Shown piece after piece: positions 1-12,008 of a stretch of DNA of 64,000 nucleotides. The stretch is from assembly GCA_014621425.1 (NCBI GenBank), contig JAANBB010000046.1, positions 62,001-126,000 on the forward strand, read 5' to 3'. How positions within the stretch are numbered: position 1 is the first letter of the stretch; each line of letters starts with the position of its first letter. The notes beneath the pieces were generated by a model, which saw only the letters and a list, made by a program, of their open reading frames with translations, had not been told where the DNA came from and did no database searches. This DNA comes from Cylindrodendrum hubeiense (lineage: Eukaryota; Ascomycota; Sordariomycetes; Hypocreales; Nectriaceae). The translations under genes were made by a program, and so were the position numbers.

Positions 1-1226
1 AAAGGCCTCGTCCTCGTTGGACTGGGCATTTTGCACCGTCCTTCGTGCCGGCCAGATCTCCCGCCCCAGTTTCCTCTCCTCCTCGACATGCTTCTTCAGT
101 GATGTACGAAGGACTGTCTCGAAATACTCGACTGCCTTCTCCATGTACGGGTGCAGCGGCCCCGCGGTGTACGTGTCGCTGTTCAGGCCCTTTTGGGCAT
201 TGTTGCCCAGGTACTTGTCCTCGTTCTCGACCTGCTTGAAGAAGTCGACGGCGTCCTTGACGGCTTGGGCGGGCGAGTTCTTGTTCCGGTACACCTCGTA
301 GCGCATGCGCGATGTGGTGGCCGAGGTGGGGATGATGAACATCATGTAGAAGAAGTGCTTGGAGATCGTGACGGAGGCGTTGGGGAACATGTATGTCGGG
401 CTGGCAACGATGTCGCCGGCTTCCATGTCTTCACCCAGGTGGCGGATATAGCACAGCACAGGCTCGACGTCGAACTTGGTGTCCTTTTTGATGTAAGGGG
501 AAATTCCCGGGTGAGCTGTAGAGCAATGATAGCACTATGTAGACCGTCAGCATCCTTTCTGAAGCGCCGAATCGCTTGACTCACCTCATTGTAGTTCTCA
601 ACTAGCGTTTTCCAGTTAAAGTTGCAACCATCAAGAGACCAAGTGTGGTCAAACTCATAGTCGTCCATGTTGTAGACGTTGGTGATGCGTTCCTGAGTGT
701 CGATATCCTTGAATTGCTCCTCCCAGCTGATGCTCGGCTTCTCAGATCCGTCGAGATTGACCCAGACAAAGCCTAGCTGGTCAATGTGCATGTGGAGTTT
801 GTACAGGGAGTATTGATCCTTGTCAAACTGACTAGCCGGCACAGTGTCAAACCGGGGTGCTTTGGCGAGGTTTCCCTTGAGGCCATAGCTCCAGCCTGCA
901 GCAGTTAGTCTCTGTCATAATTCCGGCTGGACTCAATACAAACCGTGATACTTGCAGGCCAGAATGCTGGCCTTGCCCGTCTCCTCGTGCACAATGGGAA
1001 ACGCCCGGTGCCTGCAGACATTGAGAAAGGCATTGATGTTGCCCTGGCGGTCGCTGACGACGAAGAAGGGATACCCCGCGACCTCGTAGCGGGCGTACTG
1101 GCCAGGGGTGGCGAACTGCGACTTGTGCGACACAACCAACCAGGTTTTGGAGAAGATGGCCCGGCGCTCCAAGTCGTAAAACTCGGGCTCTCGGAACCAG
1201 GATGAGGGCAGGGTAGTGGTAGTCAT
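1..1226 (-). CDS. Rieske 2Fe-2S oxygenase, choline monooxygenase type (3' end outside window)
   Basis: Exons 1226-944, 895-585 and 534-1 are joined through introns of 48 and 50 bases, both GT-AG; the frame is still open at base 1, so the C-terminus is missing (376 residues seen). The Rieske centre is visible as Cys71-x-His73 and Cys91-x2-His94. The mononuclear iron site follows the second intron, with His201 and His206 in an ENYNECYH...AHPG context. This layout is that of fungal and plant choline monooxygenase-like enzymes, which oxidise choline to betaine aldehyde; the substrate here is inferred. The start at 1226 (MTTTTLPSS) was preferred because the frame upstream has no in-frame ATG before a non-ATG codon. 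The gene is divergent from a permease 370 bases away, which suggests a shared uptake and catabolism unit. Confidence 0.9.
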
Positions 1227-1596
1227 GTTTAATTGCGGCGGCAAGTCAATGAGAAGTGTTGGATGCAATCTCGCGTCTACCGAGGCGAACTAAGCAGCAC
1301 AGCAGCTGGCAATAAATAGGCACCGTAAATACATACAAGACATCCTCTGCAAGCCTCCCCCATCCAAGGGAAATTACCGTGATTGGTTGGAAGCATCCGG
1401 TGCCCCCTTTGATGCTAGTTGGGAATCGCGGGAACGTTATTGGGCGAGATTATCCAGCGCCGGCAGTCGAGGATGGCCCGGGGGAGGGGTTCGGAAACGA
1501 AGCTAGTTGTTCCTCTGTTATAAGCCACGCGAGGAAGCAACATGTTTGAGCTCAAGCAGCTGTTTTGGACTCTACCGAAATATCACCACTTTCAAT
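1227..1596. promoter_or_regulatory. Shared divergent promoter region of the oxygenase and permease genes
   Basis: These 370 bases separate the start codons of two divergently transcribed genes, so both promoters must lie here. I see no certain TATA box or named operator. The spacing is short enough for co-regulation, which fits a substrate-induced uptake and oxidation pair. Confidence 0.5.
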
Positions 1597-3337
1597 ATGG
1601 CTGACACGTATTCCAACGACGGCGGCCCCGTTGTCAAGCGGCGCACCGCCGACGATGCCACGCTGGACAAGCATCTCATCAACAACGACACCGACGACGC
1701 GGTGCTCGACAACCTGGGCATCGCGCCGTCCAAGCTGGAGCGCAACTTCAACATCTGGTCGCTGATGTTCATGTCCTTCTGCACCACCGTCACCTGGGAG
1801 GCCGTCGCGTCCGCCGCCGCCCAGGCGCTGACGAGCGGCGGCAGCTCCAGCTTGGTCTGGGGCTTCGTGGCGTCGGCGCTGGGCGCCATGCTGATTGCGC
1901 TCCAGTACGCGAGCATGATTCCCACGGCCGGCGGCCAGTATCACTACGTCTCGGAGCTGTCGCCGCTCAAGTACCGGCGCGTCTTTGCCTGGTTCGCGGG
2001 CTGGATCACCATGATCGGATGGGTCCTCTGCGCTGCGGCGGGTATCTTCGCCACTGCCATGCAAATTCAGTCGTGGGCCATTCTCTTCAGCGAGGGTTAT
2101 GTATACGAGAGATGGCATACTTCCCTGGTAGGTTATCAGTAATAGCCCTTCACTGTCGTGTCTGTGTTAACCTGCTGTGCCACAGATTGTCATTGGCCTG
2201 ACGACTTTCTACACCGTCTTCGCCGTCTATGAGATCAAGCGCCTCCACTATCTGATCTTCGTCGCCATGTTCGGCCACGTCTTCGGATACTTTGCTACCT
2301 CTATTTACCTCCTCGTCCATGTATCCCCCAAGAACTCGGCCGAATACGTCTTTACGGACTTTACGAACCTGAGTGGGTGGGAGAGCCCTGGTGTAAGTCT
2401 TCTCCTCGCGGCTGCTCGTCACTGTTATACTAATTCAAAGGGTGCAGATTGCGTGGTCTATCGGCCTTATGACTTCAGCCATCGGTTTTGTTGGCTGGGA
2501 TAGCTCTACGCACATGGCTGAGGAGATGACGCATGCCGCTCGGGATTTGCCCCGAACCAGTGAGTGTTTCTGATACTAAAACTGAATGATGTCGCCTAAC
2601 ACATCGCAGTGCTTGCCAACATCGCAGTCAGCGGACTTCTCACATTCCCCTGGATCATCGCCGTCGCCTTCTGTATAACCGACATCCAAGGCCTCCTGAG
2701 CGGACCCGTGGGAAGAATCAGCCCGTTCGCACAGCTGTACTACAACGTCTCGGGCGGAAACCAAGCAGCCACCATCGGGCTGACGTCGATTCTGCCCATC
2801 CTCGGGTTCTGCGGAACGGGATCGAGTATCATTTCCGCAACTTCGCGCGTTATCTGGGCGTTTGCGCGAGACGGCGGTCTTCCCTCTCGCTTTGCGCAGG
2901 TCGGCGATCGAACCAAGGTGCCGACGAATGCGCTGGTTCTCACGGCCGTCCTCATCTCGGCTATTAGCCTGATCTACGTTGGCAACGCCACGGCTTACTA
3001 CGGCATCTCGTCTGCCTGCACACTGGCGCTCATCGTCTCGTACGCGTTCCCTCTCTTCATCAATGTGGTTTGGGGGTTCGAGCACTGCACCCTGCCGCGC
3101 GGAGTCTTCACGCTTGGCCGTTATCATCGCCCCATTGCGGTTGCGGGGCTGGCCTGGAGCACGTATCTCATTATTTTCCTGTGCTTCCCGACCATTTACC
3201 CAGTCACGGCTGCCAACATGAACTACGCGGTGGTGGTGTTTGCATTTGGTCTGCTTTTGGCTGTAGTGAGCTGGTTTACTTACGGGAGGACGAACTACCA
3301 TGGAATCACACATAGGCTGGAAGGGCAACGAGAGTAG
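1597..3337 (+). CDS. APC-family permease (GABA/choline/amino-acid type)
   Basis: Exons are 1597-2127, 2186-2392, 2448-2559 and 2610-3337, giving 525 residues; introns are 58, 55 and 50 bases. The protein has a hydrophilic N-terminus of about 55 residues and then about twelve hydrophobic segments. Landmarks are the segment around TAGGQYHYVSELSP (residues ~108-121), the FVGWDSSTHMAEEM stretch and the FARDGGLPS loop, all typical of fungal GABA permease and Hnm1-like choline permeases of the APC superfamily. It would carry an amino acid, GABA or choline across the plasma membrane with protons; the substrate cannot be read from sequence. The divergent choline-monooxygenase-like neighbour makes a quaternary amine plausible. 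An upstream in-frame ATG exists, but the start at 1597 gives the usual N-terminus. Confidence 0.92.
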
Positions 3338-5779
3338 CGAGGGAAGCTAGTGGGGAAGGGGAGCCGCCCTATCGCGGCAACGTGCCTGTATCAAGATAGT
3401 AGTTTCCATAGCATCAATACCTCATTTGTTGATCAAGGAACAACTTCAATTATCGTGGAAAAACACCGTTATCATTTGTGACAATCAGCAACGAGGTTAT
3501 CGCACATCCCCCCTTGTTGATTCCGAGTTTCCGAGCCACCCATAAATAAGGCCGGCGACAGTCGAGATATCGATAGCTATCTGCATCTAGGGAGATAGGA
3601 GCCGCACTACGGGACGCGCGGGGTCCGAAGAGAGCGTGTGGTATCTTCTGCGACCGCCAAGGGGAGCGCTCCCGACTGATAGCGTCGATATTTCCCCATG
3701 GGGATGATTGGAGTGGGTCGGTGCCAGGCCATCTCGACGTCCATCTCGATAAACCGATCGCCAATCGTCCAATTGGGATGGATGGATTATCATTGAAGGT
3801 GGCAGATAGAGGCCTCGGCCCAGTGCTGGCTGCTCGGAAATGTCGGAATTTGAAGATGAAAGAGATGGTGATTCCCTTACTGGCCGTACCCGAGATGACG
3901 GGCCTAACCCAGATAGGGAGCGATATGAAGTGGGGAGGCAAGAAGGGTTACGGTGCACGGCATCAATCCTATCGAGAGGTCATATGATGTCTGAGCAAAG
4001 GAGATATCTGGCGAAGGGGAGGATGATCCGCTGGATTTTCCGACCGACGGCAGATATGGACGAGTATGCGCCATGAGTCGCGGCGTATCTCGGAAACGAA
4101 CCTTAGGGTTTTGTGCGGTATAGGGTAGCGTGTTTGGGATTTGGTGGCTGGACAAAACCTCTCCATGTCAGCATGAAACGAGTGGTAAAATGCTGGAATT
4201 GGGGGTTGGGGCATTCAATGGCTCAATTACAATGAGAAGTTTGTTTGGTATTATACAAACTTGTGTTGCAGGATTTTAACGTCGGATATTGGTTTAAAGA
4301 AGGCGTCTTGGAGTAGCTCTTAGAAAACAACAATGACAAATGGATCACCCACAACAAGTACCGATCAAAAAGACGGAAAAGGGAGACAATGAAAACGGCG
4401 TTAATACTGCCCGTTACCGTGTGCTCCGAGCCCATGCCGATCCCTAGCATTAGGTATGTATGACGGTGACGGTGACATCTTCACCCGTGTCTCGTGACAC
4501 GATGCACAAGCAATCCTCCCGAGGATCAGCACGCACCATTCACCCACCATCCCGGATCCTACCACTCACAACATCAGCCGCCCCTCCAGACTCGTCGGCA
4601 CGTTCTGTCAGAATGGCAGTGCAACGTCTGCTCCAGGTCCGTCCCCGTGGGCGTCCGCACTTGCAACCCCAGCCCCGACACTGCAGGTCAGGGAGCGGGG
4701 AACGATTGGACGATGCGCCATCGACGCATTCTCGTCAGCGCCGGTACTTCGGGGGCCCCTGCGTTAGCAGTGCACATTGGATGCGACGTGGGACGGGGAG
4801 ATGGGAGATGGGAGGGGCGAAATAGGTACGATGCAACCAGAGGCCAATGATGGTCCCAGGCCGCGGTTGTCAGGGTCGACGCTGACGGCATCGTCACAGT
4901 GACTGGCCGCCCTGTTTTCTCAGCTTCGCTCTCGAGTAAGCGGCCATGACCACAACCGTCACTGGCGGTGCGCCATAGGCCTGGAATAGACACCTTCGCT
5001 GGCATTGCAGAAGTCTGGCCTCTCCCTTCTGGCCTCTCAATTCTCACTGCTCCACGAGTCACTTCACTGTCCTCGGGCGGTGTGCTTCAGCCAGCTTCCC
5101 CAACTTCTCGCGGTGCCCGATGCCGACGTTCTAGGCCCTCCACAACCGCGCCAGAAGCCGACATGGCAGCGAGTTAGCGTCGCATGTCTCGCATGGGAGG
5201 GGCCCGTGACATCATTTCGCAGGCTATATATAGGGCCCCCGAGCTAACGGCTGCCCATCGTCATTTGCCGACGCTAGCTCGCGGCCAAAGCATCGCTGCG
5301 ATGGTGATCTGTGGCTCGCCCAGTGCTGGCTCTGCCCCTGGTGAATGGCAGGCTGACCCAAGCCTCTTCGTATGCGACCCGCGGATATTGCTGCAGCTGA
5401 GAGTCGGGGCATGCCGCCGCCCTCACCGAGTTCAATATAGTCAGAGTGTGGCTTTTTGCCCGACGGAAAACACCACAACTCGCCCCGCGGTTGGGCTTCT
5501 TCGGGACAGAAATGCCGTCTGACGATGCTAGTGGAAAATAAAAGTTCGTATCCGACGGCGCACAGCCCGTCCCTGCGGGTCTCACCAAACCGTCATTGAG
5601 CACACGCCCGGTGGGTATTTTTTGGTTCAGAATAGCGCAACCCAGCTGCCATGTAAAAGGGCCATGCCGTCGCTCCAAACTGCCGTGTCTTGGCCCCAAG
5701 CATCCTCTCCCACCAAGCATCAAGCCTACTTCCAAGTCTATTTCCGAGCTTAATCTATTTCCAAGCTTAAGTTGCAGAC
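3338..5779. other. Intergenic region, no gene recognised
   Basis: About 2.4 kb between two plus-strand genes. Short open frames occur on both strands, but none shows a domain, a convincing intron chain or a sensible start. A TATA-like run (gctatatatagg) lies near 5222-5234, some 550 bases upstream of the next start codon. The last few hundred bases must hold the promoter of the oligosaccharide oxidase gene. Confidence 0.5.
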
Positions 5780-7308
5780 ATGTTCCTGACGCGCCTCTCC
5801 TGGCTCGTGGCCAGCCTCGCCCTGTCGGCGTCGGCCGTCCCAACCAAGCGTGATGCCATCACCAGCTGTCTCACCAGCGCCAAGGTCCCCATCGACGTCG
5901 CGGGAACCGCCGACTGGACCCAGGACGGCACCGCGTACAACCTGCGCCTGCAGTACCAGCCCGTTGCCATCGCCGTGCCCACCACCGTTGCCCACATCTC
6001 GTCGGCCGTCAAGTGCGGCGTCAAGCACGGCGTCAAGGTCAACGCCAAGAGCGGCGGCCACAGCTACACGTCCTGGGGCTTCGGTGGCGACGACGGCCAC
6101 CTGATGATCGAGCTGGACCGCATGTTCAGCGTCAAGCTGGCCAAGGACAACACCGCCAAGATCCAGCCCGGTGCGCGCCTTGGACATGTCGCCACCGAGC
6201 TGTATAACCAGGGCAAGAGGGCTCTCGCGCACGGCACGTGCCCGGGGTAAGTTATCAACTCCAAGACTCTGATGCGGAATATCTTGCTAACAAACGCAGT
6301 GTCGGTATTGGCGGACACTCGCTCCATGGAGGCTACGGCATGGTCGCCCGAAAGTACGGCCTCACTCTGGACTGGATCAAGGGCGCCACCGTTGTGCTCG
6401 CCGACGGCTCCATCGTCCACTGCTCCGCAACCCAGCGCCCCGGCCTCTTCTTCGCCGTCCGCGGAGCAGGCTCGTCCTTTGGCATCGTCGCCGAGCTCGA
6501 GTTCAACACCTTCGCCGCCCCCACCCAGCTGACCTACTTCGACATCGGCCTCAGCTGGAACCAGCAGACCGCCGTCAAGGGGCTGCAGGCCGTCCAGGCC
6601 TTTGGCAAGACCATGCCCGCCGAGATCAGCATGCAGGCCTTCATCTCCAAGAACGGATACAGCCTGGACGGCACCTACGTCGGCGACGAGGCTGGTCTGC
6701 GCGCCGCTATCCAGCCGCTCTTGACCAAGCTCGGCGTCGGCATGAGTGCCCGCACCATTGGGTGGCTCGACCTGGTTGCCCACTTTGCCGGCAATGTCGA
6801 GCTCAACCCCACCAGCGCCTCGTACAACGCCCATGACACCTTCTACGCCAGCAGCATGGTTGTCCCGGAGGTCTCTGGAAGCCAGTTCAAGGCCTTTGTC
6901 GACTACATTTCCACCACTGGCGCAACCACCGGCCACTCGTGGTGGATCCAGATGGATCTGATGGGCGGCCAGCACTCCGCCGTGTCCAAGCCCAAGCCGG
7001 GCGACACCGCCTTCGTCCACCGCGACAAGCTGCTGCTCTTCCAGCTCTACGATGCCGTGCCCCAGGGCACCCAGTACCCCAAAGACGGCTTCAACCTGAT
7101 GAAGGGCTTCCGCCAGAGCATCACCAAGCCTCTCTCCATCAGCAAGTGGGGAATGTACGCCAACTATGCCGACTCGGAGATGACCGCCGACGTCGGACCT
7201 CAGCTGTACTGGGGCAGCAACCTGGCCAAGCTGCAGGGTATCAAGGCTGCCTACGACCCCAAGAACCTCTTCAAGAACCCCCAGTCTATTAAGCCGATCC
7301 CTCTATGA
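5780..7308 (+). CDS. Secreted FAD-linked oligosaccharide oxidase (AA7, berberine-bridge-enzyme fold)
   Basis: Exons 5780-6246 and 6300-7308 flank a 53-base intron and encode 491 residues. An N-terminal signal peptide (MFLTRLSWLVASLALSASA) shows secretion. The FAD-binding PCMH domain carries KSGGHSYTSWG with His94, and HGTCPGVGIGGH with Cys154. The 60-residue spacing matches the His70/Cys130 pair that bind FAD bicovalently in Acremonium glucooligosaccharide oxidase (a comparison from memory). The C-terminal BBE segment ends around AAYDPKNLFKNPQSI. By family the enzyme oxidises the reducing end of cello- or malto-type sugars to lactones and makes hydrogen peroxide outside the cell. The exact sugar is unknown, and some AA7 members act in secondary metabolism. 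Codon use is strongly C-ending, as in a well expressed gene. Confidence 0.93.
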
Positions 7309-7629
7309 AAATAAGGACGGCAGCAGGACATGATATGATGAATAATTGAATAATACTTCCTTTCAATAGTTGTTAAGGATGGAGCATAGATATGGAGTTA
7401 CATGTATGGAATGGATAATAATAATTACAATTTTACTTGATATAACATTGCTTTACCATATGCTAAAATTGAAGTGACCTAATTCGTAACCACTTGGAAA
7501 ATATTCGAAAGATTTGGAGGACACGAGGGTCTGGTAATGCCTGCGACTTCTCTATCAGAGAGCGTTTTGATCTAGAGGCGCTAGTAACAATGCAAGAAAG
7601 ATGATAGGTCATTTCATTTCATGACGAGC
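7309..7629. other. AT-rich 3' flank of the oxidase gene
   Basis: AT-rich sequence with several AATAAT-like stretches just after the stop codon, likely holding the 3' end of the oxidase transcript. It runs into the degenerate gag relic; no gene is seen. Confidence 0.4.
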
Positions 7630-8664
7630 GAGGATTGAAATGTTCCTGGTGCGAAAATGGAAAGCACTCAAAGGCTGGTTGGTCTCCGGCCACAGCTGAT
7701 GGGTTTCCTAATTGTACCACCAGGGCTTCTCTCCCTGTTGAATGTTGCAAAATGCATTTGACTCAGTGTGTCTGTGGATCGCAAGCCCTTCTGGAGCTTT
7801 GACGGCATTTGCGACTGTAAACCCAGACCGTTCTCCAGTCAGTTCAAGAGTATATTGTTGGCGTGGCCGTGGATTAATTGTACGACAGAACAGAATATGT
7901 CATACCTTATATCTGGCAGGAAGGAGCCCTCGAGGACTTTATAATACCGCTCCAAAACCTCCTGCTCTTTGAGCCAGGTAGAAGACATGATCCGGACTTG
8001 AAGGAGTACCAATCCTTCGGCAGCGTCATCTCCATTGAGTATGACATCCCGATAGTTTCTGACAGTCAGAGACATCCGTTATTGGATAGTAAACAAGGCT
8101 TTTTGATATTTGTAACACACCCGGTTCTCGTTGCAGTACTGGTCTTGAAGGTCATTGTAGTCAATGTTTTCCTTGTCTGAGGGGTCAGATGGACTAGCTG
8201 CTGTAGTATTGACAGCATCAGGTGTAAGAAAGGCAGATTTGACCCTGAAAATCTTGTTATTTTGTTGGTGGGAGCGGTCTTTAGCGCAGAGCATCCCCGT
8301 ATGTAGGGTAGCAGTTGGAGAAATGGGAGCAAGCAATGATGTAGACAGAACCTGGGAACATGGAAAATGGGAGGCAATGGTTACAATGCTTCCCAAATTC
8401 TCCAAAGAAAAAAAGAAAAAGAAAAGATAGCTCCGTACCTCATTAAAATTCCAGAGTGGCTGTTGGCACCCTCACAATATCCTCAGAAGAATCGATACAG
8501 ATCCATACCCCTTTCGATTTGGCCGATTTTCGGGTAGCAGAATTCCAGTGTTCCCAATCACTGAACTCGCTGAGCTTGACCCAGGAAGAGATATACGTAT
8601 CTGAAGCACTCATCACAATAGATAACTTGTGTACGAAAATGGAAGTCGATGATCCAGATTGCAT
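7630..8664 (-). pseudogene. Degenerate Ty1/Copia-type retrotransposon gag relic
   Basis: Read on the minus strand, several short frames in order resemble one Copia gag protein. Near 8613-8450 there is an N-terminal piece starting MSASDTYISSWVKL with WEHWN and KGVWICID. A middle piece near 8250-8080 has PSDKENIDYNDL. A third (8075-7840) has VRNYRDVIL and a Lys/Arg-rich helix with WLKEQEVLERYY. A last piece (about 7765-7640) has NAF/FATFN, split by a one-base shift, and KPISCG, like the FATF...CxCG zinc-knuckle region of fungal Copia gags. Stops and frame changes between the pieces show it is dead. No protease, integrase or reverse transcriptase remains, and no LTR pair was recognised. A multi-intron host gene derived from gag is less likely. 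Confidence 0.55.
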
Positions 8665-11600
8665 GCCGATGCTAGGAAAGAAAGGAGATCAAAAAGATGA
8701 TCAACATTGTGATGACAGCCGAGTCGGAAAATACAGCTAGAGGTCTATTTATTTTAGATCTGATAAGGGTTTTTTTTATAGAACTTGTAAGGTGTCTGCC
8801 AAGACAGCCTGATCAAGAAAGAAGATATCGTCCGATTCAATCATGTGCAAACCGGAATCATAATTGTCATAGCTGAAAGGAAGGGGTGTATGAGGTAATG
8901 GAGATGATGGTGCATCCCAAGGAAAAGAGGTTGCATGGGGTCGACAAGAAGTTATTGACTTATAGCTAACTTGGTGCCTTAGGGACCGTATTTAAAGAGG
9001 AAGACAGAAATAGCGAATGCCTTCGACCTAAATATCAGACGTGTCGGTGCTGCATATATAATTCTTGTCTTCATAGTAATGGCTGCAGCTTTTCTTCAAC
9101 ATTCTCGTTGATTGACTAACATCCATTGCACTGCACACATCAAGGGTCATAATTGTCAATTCAGTCGGTTTTATGAAATGAACCCCGAGCGACAGGTAAT
9201 GAGACACTGGTGGTTGCTTTTACGGACACTTCACTTCTCGGATTGACCTCGGCTTAGCTATGTATGAGTGTAGTCCCGCTGCACAGTACTTGCATAAAGT
9301 ATGAATGTAATAAAATTGTCTAACGCTTTAGGTTTCTGAGACGTAAATCCCAGTGATTGAAATTCCGACGACAAATGAGAAAATAGGAGATATGTTATTC
9401 TAGAATATGAACCAAGATTTAATTCGGGTTGTTTATACTAATTCCCAATGCTGTTCTATAAATGGCACAAGGGGAGGAGGGTTGCTCACAGATGTTCACA
9501 GTTACAGCATTTCTTCGTGCCAGTGACCACATGTACCCCTCACTATAGAGCTGACTTGCCGGGCACGCAAATCAAGACAAGGATTAATAGATAGCCGACT
9601 GATCAAGGCTGGGGGGAATGTTGAGCGAGATGACCAGCACGCACGGCGTGTCTAAATGCAAAATCAAGCGCAAATTAAGATGATGTGTCGGGGATCCTTG
9701 GTCTTTTAGTGACGAATGCCCAAAGGCATTCCTTGATTTTGGTACAAGCAAAGATGTAAGCCCATTGGATTAGGTCATGTCAGCGGGTTGTCTGCAATGA
9801 AGTCCTGCGCTATTCTAGGACTATTGCCCCGACCCAATTGGCCAGTCATTGAGACCGCTGGGGGAAAGACTTTGGGACTGCAGCATAAACTGTCTACCCT
9901 CACCATCGGCATCTTTGGCATCGGCATCTTTGGCATCAGCGTCTTCAGTCATCTTTAGAGTCATCTTTAGCTATGCTCGATTATTGCACATTTTTGTGGC
10001 ATGTGTTAGTGATTGATCTGATCAGGTGATTCTGCAAAGTAGTATCAACTGGACTTGTCTTTGTTATTCATTTTTATTTATCGTCCCTAGCCTTAGACTT
10101 TTTCCTTATTGTGGATATATCGCCATCAAACATACCACAGGCATCATCACCGGCCTTTTGGGCTGCTAGTTGGGTTTTACTCCCCCACAACATAATGATT
10201 TGATGGAGCGACATAGTAACTGTGCTTCAATTCTTCAATCACGCTGGAATGGGCTACGAAAATCTTCAAGCTGTGGACAACGTCGTACTAAGGGGTAACG
10301 ATCACCGCTCAACAATTCGGCTCATCAGCAATATTTATCAGTCCACCCACGGAGAGTAATCAGGCTGAATCCCACTGTTATCTCCCCGGCAGGTCTTGGA
10401 GGTCCGGGCCAGCAACCCAGGGTCGCTTTGACTTGCCAAGCCCTCAAAAGCCGTGGTTGTTGGTGGTTGTGGATGTGAAGCTTTGTTGGCAATAACTGTG
10501 CTCCGCCTGTGCCCCTGGCTGATCCCCACCTCTACCACATGACTTTGCGCAGAGCCATCCAATACCCGCCGACCAAAGCGTCACTGGAATATGCACAGTT
10601 CTCCTGCTCATTTCCGGGATTCTGTATCGCACTTTCCACGTGCTGCTTTCCGTAGTAAATACCACCACGGGCTTGGCCGATTGGTCTGATAGCGGAGGAC
10701 AGAGAGAAAATGAAGCCCACCCAACAAAAAGTCATGGCCGCGTGCATGGAGCCCCTGACCAAATGGGACTCTTTCAGCCACTCCTTGGCAAGCACCATTA
10801 CGGCTCCACCCGGGATCACACGTCTAGCCTACTGGCTGGTGAACGAGCAAGTACAATTTGCGTAATTTATTACATATGAGTGGCTGACTGTAGTCGTTCG
10901 CCATTGCCATACAGAGCACTCCCGACAGTTGGTAAGGTCTGACTGAGCTGGCCGTTCATTGTAGGCTCTGCAAATGCCGTCGCATTGATGATTATTTCCG
11001 AACATCCATGGTGGCGCTGGACCTGAATCGATAGTGCTGTTGTCCCTGCGGCGTACGCGTCCAGCTGCGGATGTACGGGGTAAGAAGGTATCAGCCCCAC
11101 ACCGTGGAGCGTTCCCTATTCGGATCTCTGGGTGACTTGAAGACAGCTGAACAACCAGCCCTGTATCTGCTTCCACCGATCTAATGTATCGCTGCAGGGA
11201 ATATTGAGGCTGGAAATCCTATCCAGGATGCTCACTTTCCATCCAGATCTAATCGCGTCTCTTCCCATGTCAACATTGGTGGATCCCTGTCGGCCTCAGC
11301 CGCAGCAACGTTGACGCTTCCCCACAACACCATCACACTAAGCTGTGACTATTGGCAAATAACTGGGCCAATATATTGACTAGCGAGTCTGCGTGCTGGA
11401 ACTGGTTTCCTTCTTCCCAAAGCTGGCTGGTGTCCAACTCCCTCTTTGGGAAGATAAATTCTGCTTGCGTCTGCCCACATGGATAGCGACAGCCCCTGTC
11501 TGTGCCTGGCGCCTTGAGGAACGAGTCAAGTGTCACGAAGCGAATTGGAGATCCATTACTCTATAGTACGCGTCACCGCTCTGGTGTACTCTAGCCACCG

Positions 11601-12008
11601 TACACCAACGACAGTGTTCATAGTGACGACTACCGGGTACATGCCACAAGAATTCCAATATTAATCCGACACCTCCCCTGCTCTTACATATACTTCTGAG
11701 TGTGATGTGAGTATCCCAGAAGAGGAGGTATCTGGTATGTGCAGCCTTTAGTATATGCGGGTACCTACATAACAAGCTTCCAACAGAGCCCCTTAGCCTA
11801 CTGTCTAACTCAACATATGAAAGCTGCGTTGTGGAGAACGTATGCAGGTACGAGCGGGTTGACCGTTTGGAACCCCTGTGACTTGGACTGTGGCGCCTTT
11901 GTGTATTCTTAGTTTTTCTTCAAAAGCCGCTGGCTCCCGTTCATGATCTGGGGGGCTTGCCGATCATTCCCTCCTTTCACATCAAGTCAGCCAGTCACTC
12001 ATTTCAAA
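8665..12008. other. Gene-poor, fairly AT-rich region
   Basis: About 3.3 kb without a gene I can support. Minus-strand frames around 10338-11775 include short cysteine-containing peptides, but they lack a signal peptide, an intron logic or a recognisable domain. The low coding content next to the gag relic suggests decayed transposon or intergenic DNA. Confidence 0.4.
9904..9972. repeat. Short direct repeats (15-mer and 12-mer)
   Basis: The 15-mer catcggcatctttgg occurs twice in tandem (9904-9918 and 9919-9933), followed by a diverged third copy and then two copies of tcatctttag. It looks like a small local slippage repeat in non-coding DNA. Confidence 0.75.

Noticed and set aside
3450..4155. 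Overlapping open frames on both strands in the 3.4-4.2 kb region
   Set aside because: All are short, conflict with each other, and show low-complexity or arbitrary composition without domains or intron structure.
6064..7020. Long minus-strand frame opposite the oligosaccharide oxidase
   Set aside because: It is a shadow of a strongly C-ending coding strand; its Gly/Val/Ala-rich product is typical of an antisense reading.
10338..11775. Minus-strand frames that might encode small cysteine-containing proteins
   Set aside because: No signal peptide, no recognisable domain, and stops between them cannot be bridged by convincing introns.
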